This document shows, piece after piece, positions 48,267-59,294 of a stretch of 64,000 nt of DNA. The translations under genes and the position numbers were made by a program. Numbering within the stretch: position 1 is the first letter of the stretch; each line of letters opens with the position of its first letter. This DNA comes from Atherix ibis (taxonomy: Eukaryota; Arthropoda; Insecta; Diptera; Athericidae): contig OY282605.1 in assembly GCA_958298945.1 (NCBI GenBank), positions 34,574,811 to 34,638,810 of the forward strand, in the 5' to 3' direction. A model generated the notes under the pieces. That model did not search any database, had not been told where the DNA came from, and saw nothing but the letters and a program-made list of their open reading frames with translations.

Positions 48267-50040
48267 TATTATTGACTTCTTTATGCTTAAATACGTACTT
48301 TATTTTGTTTTTCTTTAAGCCTGTGGTCCAGTAATATTTAGCACATTTTAATGTCGTTGGTTAAATTTACCTTATTCGTAGTATTTTTTTGGTATTATTT
48401 GATAGTTGATTTTAACTATTCTACGGTATTATTATTTATTTTTATTTGGTACAATATGAAAATTATATTTATAAACAATATTATTTATCGGTATACTAGC
48501 TTTATATTTAGCAAGAATGGTAACTCCTGCTTCGGAATTTAATTCTCTAATTTCCAGTATTTTTAAGTTTTTCTTTTCATTTTTATATTTATGAACTATA
48601 TGCAAAAGTTTTTTTTTTTTAATTTATTTGGATCTCCTAGATGAAAATCGCTTGAGAAAGAGTTATTTTCATACTGTTTATATTATCCAGAGCAGTATAA
48701 CCAAGGATATTATATTATTCAAGATATTACATTCCACTTATATTCAGCTAAATGAAGATTATGCTGGGAAATAAATCAAGTTTTATTTAAGAATTTAATT
48801 TTTAGTTTAATTTATCACTGACTTATCATACTAACTTTTTATGTACACTTATAAATCAAAATTTTACTCTATTACTAATTTTATCCTTTTTTTAACAATA
48901 ATATTTACGAATATATTAAATAAAATATGGTTTCATATTATTCCATTGTTTGCACGATTTTTTAGAATAACTTTCACTTCTTACGAGTACATGGTTTTTC
49001 TAAGTTCCGGAATACATTCTCAATTTTACTAGATGCAAAATGCTCTTTTTTTGCACAATTTTTTTATACACAGTTTTCATTGGAACGTATCTACCATGTA
49101 AAAAGGAATTGGTTGCATTTAAATTCAGATAGTTTTTGTATAAAATTTTCAACATTACCAAAAATAGCTTCATTAAAATTTAAGCACATGAATTTTTAAT
49201 CTGGTGTAAAGGACTTTAGTTTTCGGTTTGTATGTGCATATATAAGTAATTATATTGAGATTGAATACGTTATATTATATTTAGATCATCTAAGCGGGTA
49301 ACTAACCATTAGAGGGCAACTAACTATAATAAATAAGAAAACAAACATCATCAGACCTCTGTACAACGTGGTTACCCCATTCATATTTTTATGTACTATT
49401 CGCGAAGCCAGATGTTGGGCGGATAAAAGAAAATTTCACTTTACGGGGGAATAACATTGAAAAAACTTTGTTAAAGTATTATCCGACGGAGAATGGTTTG
49501 TTTGTTGTAATTTGTGATGTATGAATAGTTATGGTATGGTCCGACCATAGTCTTGATTGCTTCCCAAATTACCCATGCCAGATTCCGTATAAACAACAAT
49601 CCCGACGACTTTTGTTGCTGCTACCGAATTTCTATTTGTACGCAACATTTTATGTTTATATTAGTATTTGCATCCTATTTAAACATGGACTTTTCGCCCA
49701 AAGTCAAAATCGATAATTTTCAATTAACTAACAAGGGTCAGACACAAGAAGAACTTTTCTTTCGTAAAATCTTTGTTTCAGTAATTATTGGCATACAAGC
49801 CGGCAGCTATCAGGCTATACAACAGAGCCCTCACGATGCCTTGTCCTTATGCACGCAGTTCAAGTACACGGTCTGATTGTATTTATTCATCATCAGGATT
49901 AAGAAGTTCCATGAAGTTTACCGCACCTATGCCTGTATATACGTACATATAGCCAGCGACGACGTCTACATGCTTATTGGATTCGTGCATAATTCACGAA
50001 GGGAGCTGGGTCATAAAGAGTAAGTACTTCTGATGAAATG
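48267..50040. other. AT-rich DNA with a mariner M4 3' end at 48735-48830
   Basis: Positions 48735-48830 match the last 90 bp of the 28706-29757 element, including tttatcactgacttatca of its TIR. Otherwise only short ORFs are seen. A 107-codon plus-strand ORF at 49553-49876 has no recognisable domain. Confidence 0.5.
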
Positions 50041-50049
50041 TACACCCAC

Positions 50050-50398
50050 CTCTGGATAAATTATTTATTGCACAGTAAAATTGTTCCATGTAGTCGTTGT
50101 CGATGAGATCATATTCATATTCTGTGAAGAATATTTCCTAATAACTTTTCTGCACAACGCAATAGTGTGGCAGCAATGTTCTTTTCAATTTGACGGAAAA
50201 TTAATAGTTTGAAATGCCATCAAATATGAGATGTATCCATAAAGTGATCCCGGCTATTGCCTGAAAACTCATCAAATAATAGTGGCAGTCGTTCTAAACA
50301 ATATTCTAGATAACTTTGAAAAAAAAATAGCTCGTTTCGAGATGTGCCAATTGGTGCTCCAACGTATCCAATAAAATTCTATTCACATATACTCGTAA
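50050..50398 (-). pseudogene. Frame-broken coding-like segment of an unrecognised gene
   Basis: On the minus strand, a good acceptor (ttaattgacag, AG at 50399-50400 on plus) leads into LRVYVNRILLDTLEHQLAHL and ETSYFF. The frame then slips inside a run of nine T and resumes as QSYLEYCLERLPLLFDEFSG. Later frames give IFRQIEKNIAATLLRCAEK and YEYDLIDNDYMEQFYCAINN. The helical, Leu-rich character and low stop density in each segment suggest once-functional coding DNA, but at least three frameshifts are needed. I recognise no family. It lies on the same strand as, and 10 kb downstream of, the exon at 60003-60371, and could belong to the same gene, though nothing proves it. Confidence 0.35.
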
Positions 50399-50420
50399 CT
50401 GTCAATTAAAAAGTGAATAT

Positions 50421-51266
50421 TTGTCTGGCTGTGGCCGACTGCTCAAAGGGAGCCAAACCATTGAAAGACTATGGAAAACTACAGGAGGAAAACACAATTC
50501 AAAGTACTGTATTAATTCCGGTGCCATTAAGGAGCCATTTTATGGTTTACATACGAACGTAACTTTGTGGAATTACGCTCAGAAAATAGGTTCAGATCAA
50601 ATTAAGTCAGTTAATTGGTGATGTTTAACAGTAAAAATCCTTACAACCATACGACTTTCAAAGTTTTCCATCGTAAGTCGTTGTCGACCAGCTTCTGGAT
50701 TGTAATTAGTTTAATGAAATGTTACTAAATTACTAGCACACATAACCACCCACACCAACTCAGAATGTGTACATGACTGAACTATATACGTTCAGCTCCT
50801 CTACTCGCCTACAGGATCGAAATTATTACAAAAGGGAAATAAAATCTTATACAAACAATCTGATTTTAATGGTGGCTTGTGTTTTTGAATATAGATATAT
50901 GAGTAGTTTGAAAATTAAAAGGAAAACTCAGAATACAAAATATTTTTTTTCTGTATTTATAATAGCTAGAAAAGTACGAAATTTAAAAATAATTACTAAA
51001 AAACTGGTAACGCACTTTGTCACACTTTGCTGCATCTTAGAGGAAGCTTAGTTATTCTTTATTAAATTTTCTTATTAAAGATTAAATTATACAAAAATTA
51101 ACAGGAGAATTTTTTTGAAATAATAATCTTTTTAATTTGGAATTTTAGTCAAAGCTCAATATTTGTCCTTTAATTACGTATGAGTAACTCACATTTCTAC
51201 CTTAATAGGAACATTATCACCTAGAATAATCTGAAGTCTAACAATAAATAGTAAACTTTCAATATA
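50421..51266. other. No supported gene
   Basis: A 66-codon and a 94-codon plus-strand ORF (50421-50621, 50767-51051) have no recognisable domain. Confidence 0.4.
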
Positions 51267-52129
51267 CTAGGTCTGTTCAAAAGGTATCGCGAATTTTGTG
51301 TTTTTTCAAAAATTATTTATTTATTCTTGAACTACTATTTTGTCCCCTTCAAAGTAATCCCCACCAGATATTATACACTTGTGCCAACGGTTTTTCCAAT
51401 CCTCAAAGCATTTTTTGTGATCTTGTTCAGCTCCACTTTCGATGCCGTCCTTATCTCCCCAATCGTAGCGTAGCGTCGTCATTTCATGGGGCTCTTCAGT
51501 GTCGAGAACAAGAAAAAGTCACAGGGGGGGCATATATGAGAAATGCGGTAGCTGCGGAATTTTTAGTGTGTTATTTTTGGTCAAAGATTTGCGTACAAGC
51601 AACAATACGTGAGCAGGGGCGTTATCATGGTGGAAAAGCCAAATTTTCTTTTTCCACAAATCTGGGCGTTTCTGGCGGAATGCTTGGCGCAACTCGCGCA
51701 TAACTTTCAGGTAATATTCCTTATTTACCGTTCTACCCTGTGGCAAGAACTCATGATGCACCACGCCCCTGCAATTAAAGAAAACTGTAAGCAAAACCTT
51801 CACATTCGACCGAACTTGGCTCGCTTTTTTCGGTCTTGGCTGGTGCGGATGATTGAGCTTTGGTTTCCACGTCATAATCATAAGCCCATGATTCGTCCCC
51901 AGTTATGATTCTCTGGAGCAAATTTTCAATTTCGTGCAAGCAAAGGAGCTATCCAAAATACGTGCAAGCAAATCAGCTATCAAAAATTAACTGAACATTC
52001 AAAATGGCCGAACTTGTCGGCATAAGTGAGAGACATGAGTACCAACATAACGCCACAAAGAAAATTGAAAATCGAATATACCTAACCCGCTGAAATTCAA
52101 AATTCGCGATAATTTTTGAACAGACCTCG
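51267..52129 (-). mobile_element. Mariner family M1, copy 3, with the second catalytic Asp kept
   Basis: TIRs are 51267-51294 and 52102-52129, flanked by TA at 51265-51266 and 52130-52131. The minus-strand transposase keeps ITGDESW (first Asp, about 51895), VKVLLTVFFNCRGVVHHEFL, KNLFHHDNAPAHVLLLVRK-like sequence with an intact HHDNAPAH (about 51590), then loses the frame at a G run before the third Asp block (51519). The DNA-binding domain is deleted through a junction different from copies 1 and 2, with a small tandem (gcaagcaaa-gagctat) at that site. The outer 35 bp of the right end are included in the 852-bp tandem array that follows. Confidence 0.9.
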
Positions 52130-52468
52130 TATAACAATATTATAAAACCTTTTTGGACTTATGTAATTGAACTTCAGAGTTTAGCCAAATGTTCCAAGTC
52201 CTATCATTTTTAGTCCGTACAATCCAACTTCACACTTTTTTATGTAGGTTTATGGTGAGAAAATACTTCTAATAAAGTACTGAACTCATGAATTTCTTAT
52301 TGGACGAGTGACCTATTAACCTAAAAAAATCTCGGTGCGGCAGTATAACCTTGTTTTAAATAAAAAATGAAGACCTATTTTGTGTTCATAAAATTTCTTA
52401 TTAGAGAATTGACCGCTCACAAGGGGACAGTTGTGGGTGTATATCCATTGGTTCGATACCAAAAGTGA

Positions 52469-52521
52469 CTACGAGTATTAACAGCCCGCTGCCCTGTGCT
52501 GGGGGCTGTTAATACTCGTAG
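52469..52521. repeat. Perfect 19-bp-arm hairpin in array unit 1
   Basis: Arms 52469-52487 (ctacgagtattaacagccc) and 52503-52521 are exact complements around a 15-nt GC-rich loop. The same hairpin is at 53321-53373 and 54173-54225. Confidence 0.95.
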
Positions 52522-52772
52522 CCGTATAGGAGGCCAGTTCTGGTGATTGATCCATTGGACACTATACCAGTAAGTAATTATCTTTGCAAAACCCGCGGAC
52601 CATAGCTGGCTTTGCAGTGCCAAAGGAATTTACAAGCCCCACATCTGATAGCCGTATAGGAGGCCAGTTCTGGTGATTGATCCATTGGACACTATACCAG
52701 TAAGTAATTATCTTTGCAAAACCCGCGGACCATAGCTGGCTTTGCAGTGCCAAAGGAATTTACAAGCCCCAC
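52521..52772. repeat. 122-bp block duplicated within array unit 1
   Basis: Copies at 52521-52642 and 52651-52772 are separated by the 8-bp linker atctgata. The pair recurs at 53373-53624 and 54225-54476, giving six copies in all. Confidence 0.95.
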
Positions 52773-54769
52773 GGTGGTTCGTCCGCCCTGCCCGGCCATT
52801 GGTGCGGAGCCTTTGGCTGAAACATAGCAGCGGGTGCCGTCTTAGGACAAGAGGTAAGAGATGCCAGGATCTCGGGTGCTTTCATTGCAGGTGTTAGTAG
52901 AGGCAGAGATAGGCTTTGCTACCAACAGTAAGGGTAACTAGCTTATATTCAAAATTCGCGATAATTTTTGAACAGACCTCGTATAACAATATTATAAAAC
53001 CTTTTTGGACTTATGTAATTGAACTTAAGAGTTTAGCCAAATGTTCCAAGTCCTATCATTTTTAGTCCGTACAATCCAACTTCACACTTTTTTATGTAGG
53101 TTTATGGTGAGAAAATACTTCTAATAAAGTACTGAACTCATGAATTTCTTATTGGACGAGTGACCTATTAACCTAAAAAAATCTCGGTGCGGCAGTATAA
53201 CCTTGTTTTAAATAAAAAATGAAGACCTATTTTGTGTTCATAAAATTTCTTATTAGAGAATTGACCGCTCACAAGGGGACAGTTGTGGGTGTATATCCAT
53301 TGGTTCGATACCAAAAGTGACTACGAGTATTAACAGCCCGCTGCCCTGTGCTGGGGGCTGTTAATACTCGTAGCCGTATAGGAGGCCAGTTCTGGTGATT
53401 GATCCATTGGACACTATACCAGTAAGTAATTATCTTTGCAAAACCCGCGGACCATAGCTGGCTTTGCAGTGCCAAAGGAATTTACAAGCCCCACATCTGA
53501 TAGCCGTATAGGAGGCCAGTTCTGGTGATTGATCCATTGGACACTATACCAGTAAGTAATTATCTTTGCAAAACCCGCGGACCATAGCTGGCTTTGCAGT
53601 GCCAAAGGAATTTACAAGCCCCACGGTGGTTCGTCCGCCCTGCCCGGCCATTGGTGCGGAGCCTTTGGCTGAAACATAGCAGCGGGTGCCGTCTTAGGAC
53701 AAGAGGTAAGAGATGCCAGGATCTCGGGTGCTTTCATTGCAGGTGTTAGTAGAGGCAGAGATAGGCTTTGCTACCAACAGTAAGGGTAACTAGCTTATAT
53801 TCAAAATTCGCGATAATTTTTGAACAGACCTCGTATAACAATATTATAAAACCTTTTTGGACTTATGTAATTGAACTTAAGAGTTTAGCCAAATGTTCCA
53901 AGTCCTATCATTTTTAGTCCGTACAATCCAACTTCACACTTTTTTATGTAGGTTTATGGTGAGAAAATACTTCTAATAAAGTACTGAACTCATGAATTTC
54001 TTATTGGACGAGTGACCTATTAACCTAAAAAAATCTCGGTGCGGCAGTATAACCTTGTTTTAAATAAAAAATGAAGACCTATTTTGTGTTCATAAAATTT
54101 CTTATTAGAGAATTGACCGCTCACAAGGGGACAGTTGTGGGTGTATATCCATTGGTTCGATACCAAAAGTGACTACGAGTATTAACAGCCCGCTGCCCTG
54201 TGCTGGGGGCTGTTAATACTCGTAGCCGTATAGGAGGCCAGTTCTGGTGATTGATCCATTGGACACTATACCAGTAAGTAATTATCTTTGCAAAACCCGC
54301 GGACCATAGCTGGCTTTGCAATGCCAAAGGAATTTACAAGCCCCACATCTGATAGCCGTATAGGAGGCCAGTTCTGGTGATTGATCCATTGGACACTATA
54401 CCAGTAAGTAATTATCTTTGCAAAACCCGCGGACCATAGCTGGCTTTGCAGTGCCAAAGGAATTTACAAGCCCCACGGTGGTTCGTCCGCCCTGCCCGGC
54501 CATTGGTGCGGAGCCTTTGGCTGAAACATAGCAGCGGGTGCCGTCTTAGGACAAGAGGTAAGAGATGCCAGGATCTCGGGTGCTTTCATTGCAGGTGTTA
54601 GTAGAGGCAGAGATAGGCTTTGCTACCAACAGTAAGGGTAACTAGCTTATAATGGTTACTGATTGTTAACAGATGGACTTGTCTATGATTGTAGCCATAA
54701 ATACATAAATTTGTATGGAGTGATAATGAATTGACAGATGGAATGCCTATTATTAACGCATGTCTCATA

Positions 54770-54945
54770 ATTGAAGACGAAATTTTGGCGTTGAAACTTC
54801 CATGGCTTTTGCTAATATAAGTGAAGTTGCAGTGGAAATCGATATTGTGGCGTTGAAACTTGCATGACTTATATGAGTAGAGTCATAATTAATAACGAAA
54901 TAATGGCGATTATGACGTTGAAGCTTGTGTGAGTGGTGTCATATC
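54770..54945. repeat. Degenerate tandem of about 63 bp, three copies
   Basis: The motif tggcgttgaaactt followed by a catg or gtg variant occurs near 54787, 54849 and 54914. Copies are diverged, unlike the adjacent array. Confidence 0.6.
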
Positions 54946-55113
54946 AGAATAAGATGACGAAAATAAATAGCCCCTGATATAGTGTGACATACATGGGGTG
55001 ACCCAGGCAGGACATCATGTGTGTGATTACGGTTGAGGTGGGTGCAACCGCTTAGATCTAGTCGGCTGGGCTGGCAAAATCCATATTGACTGATCTGTGA
55101 TGCGCGTTGATTG

Positions 55114-55162
55114 GGCGTATCTCAATTCCTATGGTCGTAGGCCATAGGAATTGAGATACGCC
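55114..55162. repeat. Perfect 21-bp-arm hairpin
   Basis: Arms 55114-55134 (ggcgtatctcaattcctat and two more bases) and 55142-55162 are exact complements around a 7-nt loop. No terminator or transposon context is apparent. Confidence 0.95.
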
Positions 55163-55164
55163 AC

Positions 55165-57103
55165 GTAAAACAATAGTAATTTACTGAACAAGTGACCCCG
55201 ACGTCCAAAAAATCTAAAGGAAAAATATTAAATAAATCAGAAATTACTAATTTTTAGTAGAATTAGCATTTTTTATATTATATGTTTCTACTGTCAAAGC
55301 ACGAAATGAATATTTTAAAGTATTACCTATCCTTCGACCTGGCTCTCGTTCAGAATTGGAGTCACGATTTTGTTCTAGTAGTGAGATTTAGTTATTTCTT
55401 GTAAATCTTATAAGGATAAAAAGTATTTATAATGATTATTTTTAAAATAGTAATAAAAAATTTAATATAACTAATAGTAAGTCAATAAATTTTATTCACA
55501 AGAAATCCTCTAAAAGCACGACTGTTTAACTTTTGTTAAAAAAATTTTTCTTCCATGATTGATTATTTATATACAATAACGTGCAAAGAAATAATCAAAG
55601 TTTACATTAAGAAATTTATTAATTTTTAAATTCTGCAATGCAAAAAAAAGTCTTTTAACACTTCGATAGAACAGTCTCCATAGTACAAATATAATTGAGC
55701 ATTTTCAACAAATAATATAGAATAATTAAATTGAGATTGATTGGCTATTTTACTGTCGACCTTTATTCAACAAATTTCCCTAATGAACTCGTTTCATCCA
55801 TTAACCCTTCTGGAGTTAATTGTGACTTCTATAGTTAAACTCTGAAATATCGAAGAAAATACATGCTTGATTTTGAATAAAATTTCACTTGGTTTTGAAA
55901 TACTCATTGTTTAGTTCAGTTCATTTCCACGTTGGCATAGAAAGGATAGAAAGAGAACCTTTTATGGAGATACTTACTGCTAGTTTAGCCAATACGATTA
56001 ATTTGGACACGTACGTGTACAGCTGAGGAGTGCCCAATACTAAATATACATATCTACCGAACATATAATAAGAGCGAAATGTTGTCCTACTTAAAATGGA
56101 ATGACAACCAGATAATAAGGATTTGTAAACAAGAAGGCAAACAAATAAACGTACGAGTAAAAGTCCTCCAAATGAAGTGAGTGCTTGCCCACACTTTACC
56201 CCATTTTGTACGTCCACTTTCATTTCACATAACCTATTTCGCTTATATAGTAACTAGTACTTTACAAGTATTATAATATAGCTTAGCTAATAATAGAATT
56301 TTAAGATTTTCGAAATCAAAACTTTACAAACGATGAACTGCTGTAAATGATCTAATAATGACGTTGCATGTACAGGACGAAATATAATTTTAATATTAAG
56401 AAAATACTCGAGAATATTGCCGAAATAAGATCCATTTGGATAGATTGTAAATCAACAGAGTTATTTTAAATTGTCTTCAGATTTATATGCATTCTTCTTC
56501 CTATATAAAAGCCGGTCAATCTGAAAGGACTATTTTGAAATAAAGTAATTTACTTGTGAATAAATAGAGGTAATTAAGGCGAAAGAAAGGTTTCGGTTAA
56601 GATTCAGAAGAGAATTGGGGAAAATTTGCAGGATTTGTTGAATTGTTGAATTGTATCGTACAGAAGTTAAGAAAATTAATTGCATAATTATTTTGTTTTG
56701 TTTATAGTTTCTATTAAAAGCAATATTATTTTGAAAAAATTGATTTAAATGAATATAAATTATGGTTAAAATGATAATTGGAGAAGAAGTCTCACTTTAA
56801 TTCTATCGAAGATCTAATGTGCTAGTAGACAATATATGAAGTTGAATTAACTTTAAACATTTATGGTTTCATTAAAATAAGTTACTTTTTGGAAAGTAAA
56901 TTTAATAGTTTTAATAATTCCTTGATTTTAATAGGATACCTTATTTTGATCGGAAATTTTTCATACGAAAATCAATTTTAATGAAATACTATTAAATAAA
57001 TAATTTATAGAGTATACAAGGTGAGGCAAAAAAGAAATGAAAATGATTTTTTTCATATAAATGATATGTACTTCAAAATAGTTTCCTTAGGCAGTTATAT
57101 ATA
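55165..57103. other. AT-rich DNA, nothing recognised
   Basis: The 100-codon minus-strand ORF at 55921-56223 has no recognisable domain. Otherwise A/T runs only. Confidence 0.5.
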
Positions 57104-57997
57104 CGAGCTCTGTTCAAAAAGTATCGCGAATTTTGAATTTCCGTAGGTTAAGTATATTCGACTTTCGAGTTTTTTGTGGCGTTATATTGGTACTCATGTC
57201 TCCCACTTATACCGACAAGTTCGTTTAGTTTGAATGTTCAGTTAATTTTTAAGAGCTGCTTTGCTTGCACGTGTTTTGGCTCGTCTTCGATTTTTGCCCA
57301 TTCCAAAAAATGGATCAAAGAATCTGTAGCAAATTTTGTGTGAAAAACAAAATTAATTGCGCGAACGGATTCCAAATGTTGACTATGGCATATGGTGATG
57401 CTACCTTGGACCGAAGCAACGTTTATCGGTGGTACAAAATGTTCTCAGAGGGCCGATAAGATGTAGACGACGAAAAGCGTGCCAAGGTGTGTGATCGACA
57501 GTTTTCTTTGATTGCAGGGGCGTGGTGCATCATGAGTTCTTGCCACAGGGTAGAACGGTCAATAAGGAATATTACCTGCAATTTATGAGCAAGTGGCGCG
57601 AAGAACAAAAATTGGCTTTTGCACCATTATAACGCCCTTGCTCACGCATCGTTGCTTGTGCGCGAATTTTTTGCCTAAAATAATACATTAATAATGCTGC
57701 AGCCACCGTATTCCACAGATCTGACCCTCTATGACTTTTTCTTATTCTCGAAACTGAAGAGCCCCATGAAAGGATGACGCTACGCTACGATTGAGGAGAT
57801 AAAGACGGCATCGAAGGAGGAGCTGAACAAGATCACAAAAAATGATTTTTTGAAGTGCTTCGAGGATTGGAAAGAACGTTGGCACAAGTGTATAATATCT
57901 GGTGGGGATTACTTTGAAGGGGACTAAATAGATATTCAAGAATAAATAAATAATTTTTGAAAAAAACACAAAATCGATACTTTTTGAACGGACCTCG
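57104..57997 (+). mobile_element. Mariner family M1, copy 4, with start region kept
   Basis: TIRs at 57104-57131 and 57971-57997 are flanked by TA at 57102-57103 and 57998-57999. The ATG at 57310 opens MDQRICSKFCVKNKINCANG, with the helix-turn-helix piece SNVYRWYKMFSEGR followed by a stop and DVDDEKRAKV. A deletion then joins this to the region after the first Asp, so VTGDE is lost. Later, the second-Asp block reads HHYNALAH: Asp has become Tyr through a gat-to-tat change. The third block LTLYDFFLF is kept. All three shared features with copies 1-3 confirm the family, and this copy supplies the N-terminus that the others lack. Confidence 0.9.
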
Positions 57998-58134
57998 TAC
58001 ATATATCAGTGGTGCCGCTGTCTCGAAGGCTTCAATTGAAATCGCCTCCGGGTCCTTTGTTACACTTCTCTGAATATTATTAATAGTACCCAAATGTGGT
58101 CCTTTTAATTGTTAATTGATATTTGAGAACAAAG

Positions 58135-58515
58135 GACAGGGAAACCTTTTTCGACAAAAATCTATCTGATGATGACGGCCATATTACAAGAGACATTGTC
58201 ATATTGGAGCATCAAATTGTTGGCAATATCCGCACTGTTTTTGCATTTTGGGATGGGGGGGGATTGATATCATCGAGTTATATCGGGCACCATTAACGGT
58301 AGCATTGCGTCTGGCTTCATCTTTAAAGAAATATAGACCAATGATTCTATAAACCGCACCAAACAGTGATTTTTTCTGGGTGCAATGGTAGTTCGTGTTT
58401 CACCTGTATTTGTTCGTAAGACGAAATGTGACAATTTTCCTTATTCACATCCTTACTCAACCAAAAAAGAGCTTCGTCACAGAACTCAATTTTTTAGTAA
58501 AAGAAAGAATTTCCC
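58135..58515 (-). pseudogene. DD41D transposase relic next to a mariner break
   Basis: From 58500 downward the minus strand reads IEFCDEALFWLSKDVNKENC (the FSDEAHFWLNG block with the first Asp), HELPLHPEKITVWCGL, GPYFF-like sequence with shifts, RNATVNGARY (in a shifted frame) and MLQYDNVSCNMAV-like decay of WFQQDGATCHTA. A run of 8 G at 58255-58262 interrupts it. It ends where the Mos1-like copy B begins, and the junction lies between about 58500 and 58527. Confidence 0.75.
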
Positions 58516-58526
58516 CCAAGTTGTTC

Positions 58527-59294
58527 CAACACCTCCCAGTGTAGTGTCTCCAAGTAGTTTCGGACCATTTTGGACGTGTGCGATGGTGTGTTGTCGTAGA
58601 GAAAAATCATCTTGTCATGTCTTTGTTGATAATCCGTCCTTTTTTCACGCAGAGCACGGTGCAATTTGATCAGTTGTTGGTGGTAGCGGTGGGCATTGAC
58701 AGTTTCACCAGGTTTCAAAACCTCATAGTAGACGATACCCTGCTGATCCCCCAAATATACAGCATCGTCTTCCATCCGAAGCGATTTGCTCTTGGAGAAG
58801 ATGTTGATAGTTGGCAGGGATCAACCCACGATTTCTTGCATTTAGGATTTTTGAAATATATCCACTTTTCATCGCCTATCACAATCCGATGCAGGAACGA
58901 CTTTCTTTTTTTGTCTGGCGAGCAAAATTTCGCATGTGTTTTGGCATCGCTCCATCTGCCGATCGTTCAACTGGTTGAGTAATACCCAATTTTTCCGCGA
59001 GAATTTTTTGTGATTGGGTATCGTCTTCATTCAAAAGAGCCTGCAATTGATGATCCTCAACCTTCCTAGACTGATTTTCACGCTTCTTATCCCACAAGTC
59101 AAAATTGCCGTCTTTGAACCGACGAAACCAATCTCGGCACGTTGTTTCCAATAAAGCACTGTCACCATAGGCCTCCATAAGCATTTGATGCGATTCAGCA
59201 GCCGATTTCTTCAAATTGAAGCAGAAAAGCAGAGCTTAGTACGCTCACACACGCCGTCTATGACCAAACAGCGGATTTAAACTTATACAGCTGG
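58527..59294 (-). mobile_element. Mos1-like (mauritiana-type) mariner, copy B, 3' truncated
   Basis: The right TIR ends 59294 before TA (59295-59296) and matches the 8250-9326 element. The transposase lacks its first residues but keeps KKSAAESHQMLMEAYGD, CRDWFRRFKDGNFD, EDHQLQALLNEDDTQSQK and LGITQP (59214-58980), a frame break, then VIGDEKWIYF (first Asp, about 58875), GDQQGIVYYEVLKPGETVNA and FLYDNTPSHTSKMVRNYLE (second Asp, about 58615). Sequence after LHWEVLE is replaced by the DD41D relic, so the third Asp and left TIR are missing. It complements copy A. Confidence 0.85.

Larger units (their letters stand above)
52095..54650. repeat. Three-copy tandem array of an 852-bp unit
   Basis: Units are 52095-52946, 52947-53798 and 53799-54650. 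By eye they differ at only two sites: C at 52175 against A at 53027, and A at 54321 against G at 53469. Each unit starts with the 35-bp end of the adjacent M1 mariner, then about 340 bp of AT-rich DNA, a perfect 19-bp-arm hairpin, a 122-bp block present twice, and a GC-richer tail with gccctgcccggccattggtg. Short ORFs of 63 and 68 codons recur in each unit but show no domain. Because the first unit alone is attached to a whole mariner, the array formed after that insertion. Confidence 0.95.

Noticed and set aside
52451..52465. tRNA-like B box (ggttcgatacc) in the array as a tRNA or SINE head
   Set aside because: No A box at the right distance and no cloverleaf could be drawn, so the match is likely chance.
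52417..54457. Six repeated minus-strand ORFs (63 and 68 codons) in the tandem array as genes
   Set aside because: They arise because the unit is repeated; they have no recognisable domain, run through the hairpin and doublet, and lack any promoter or splice evidence.
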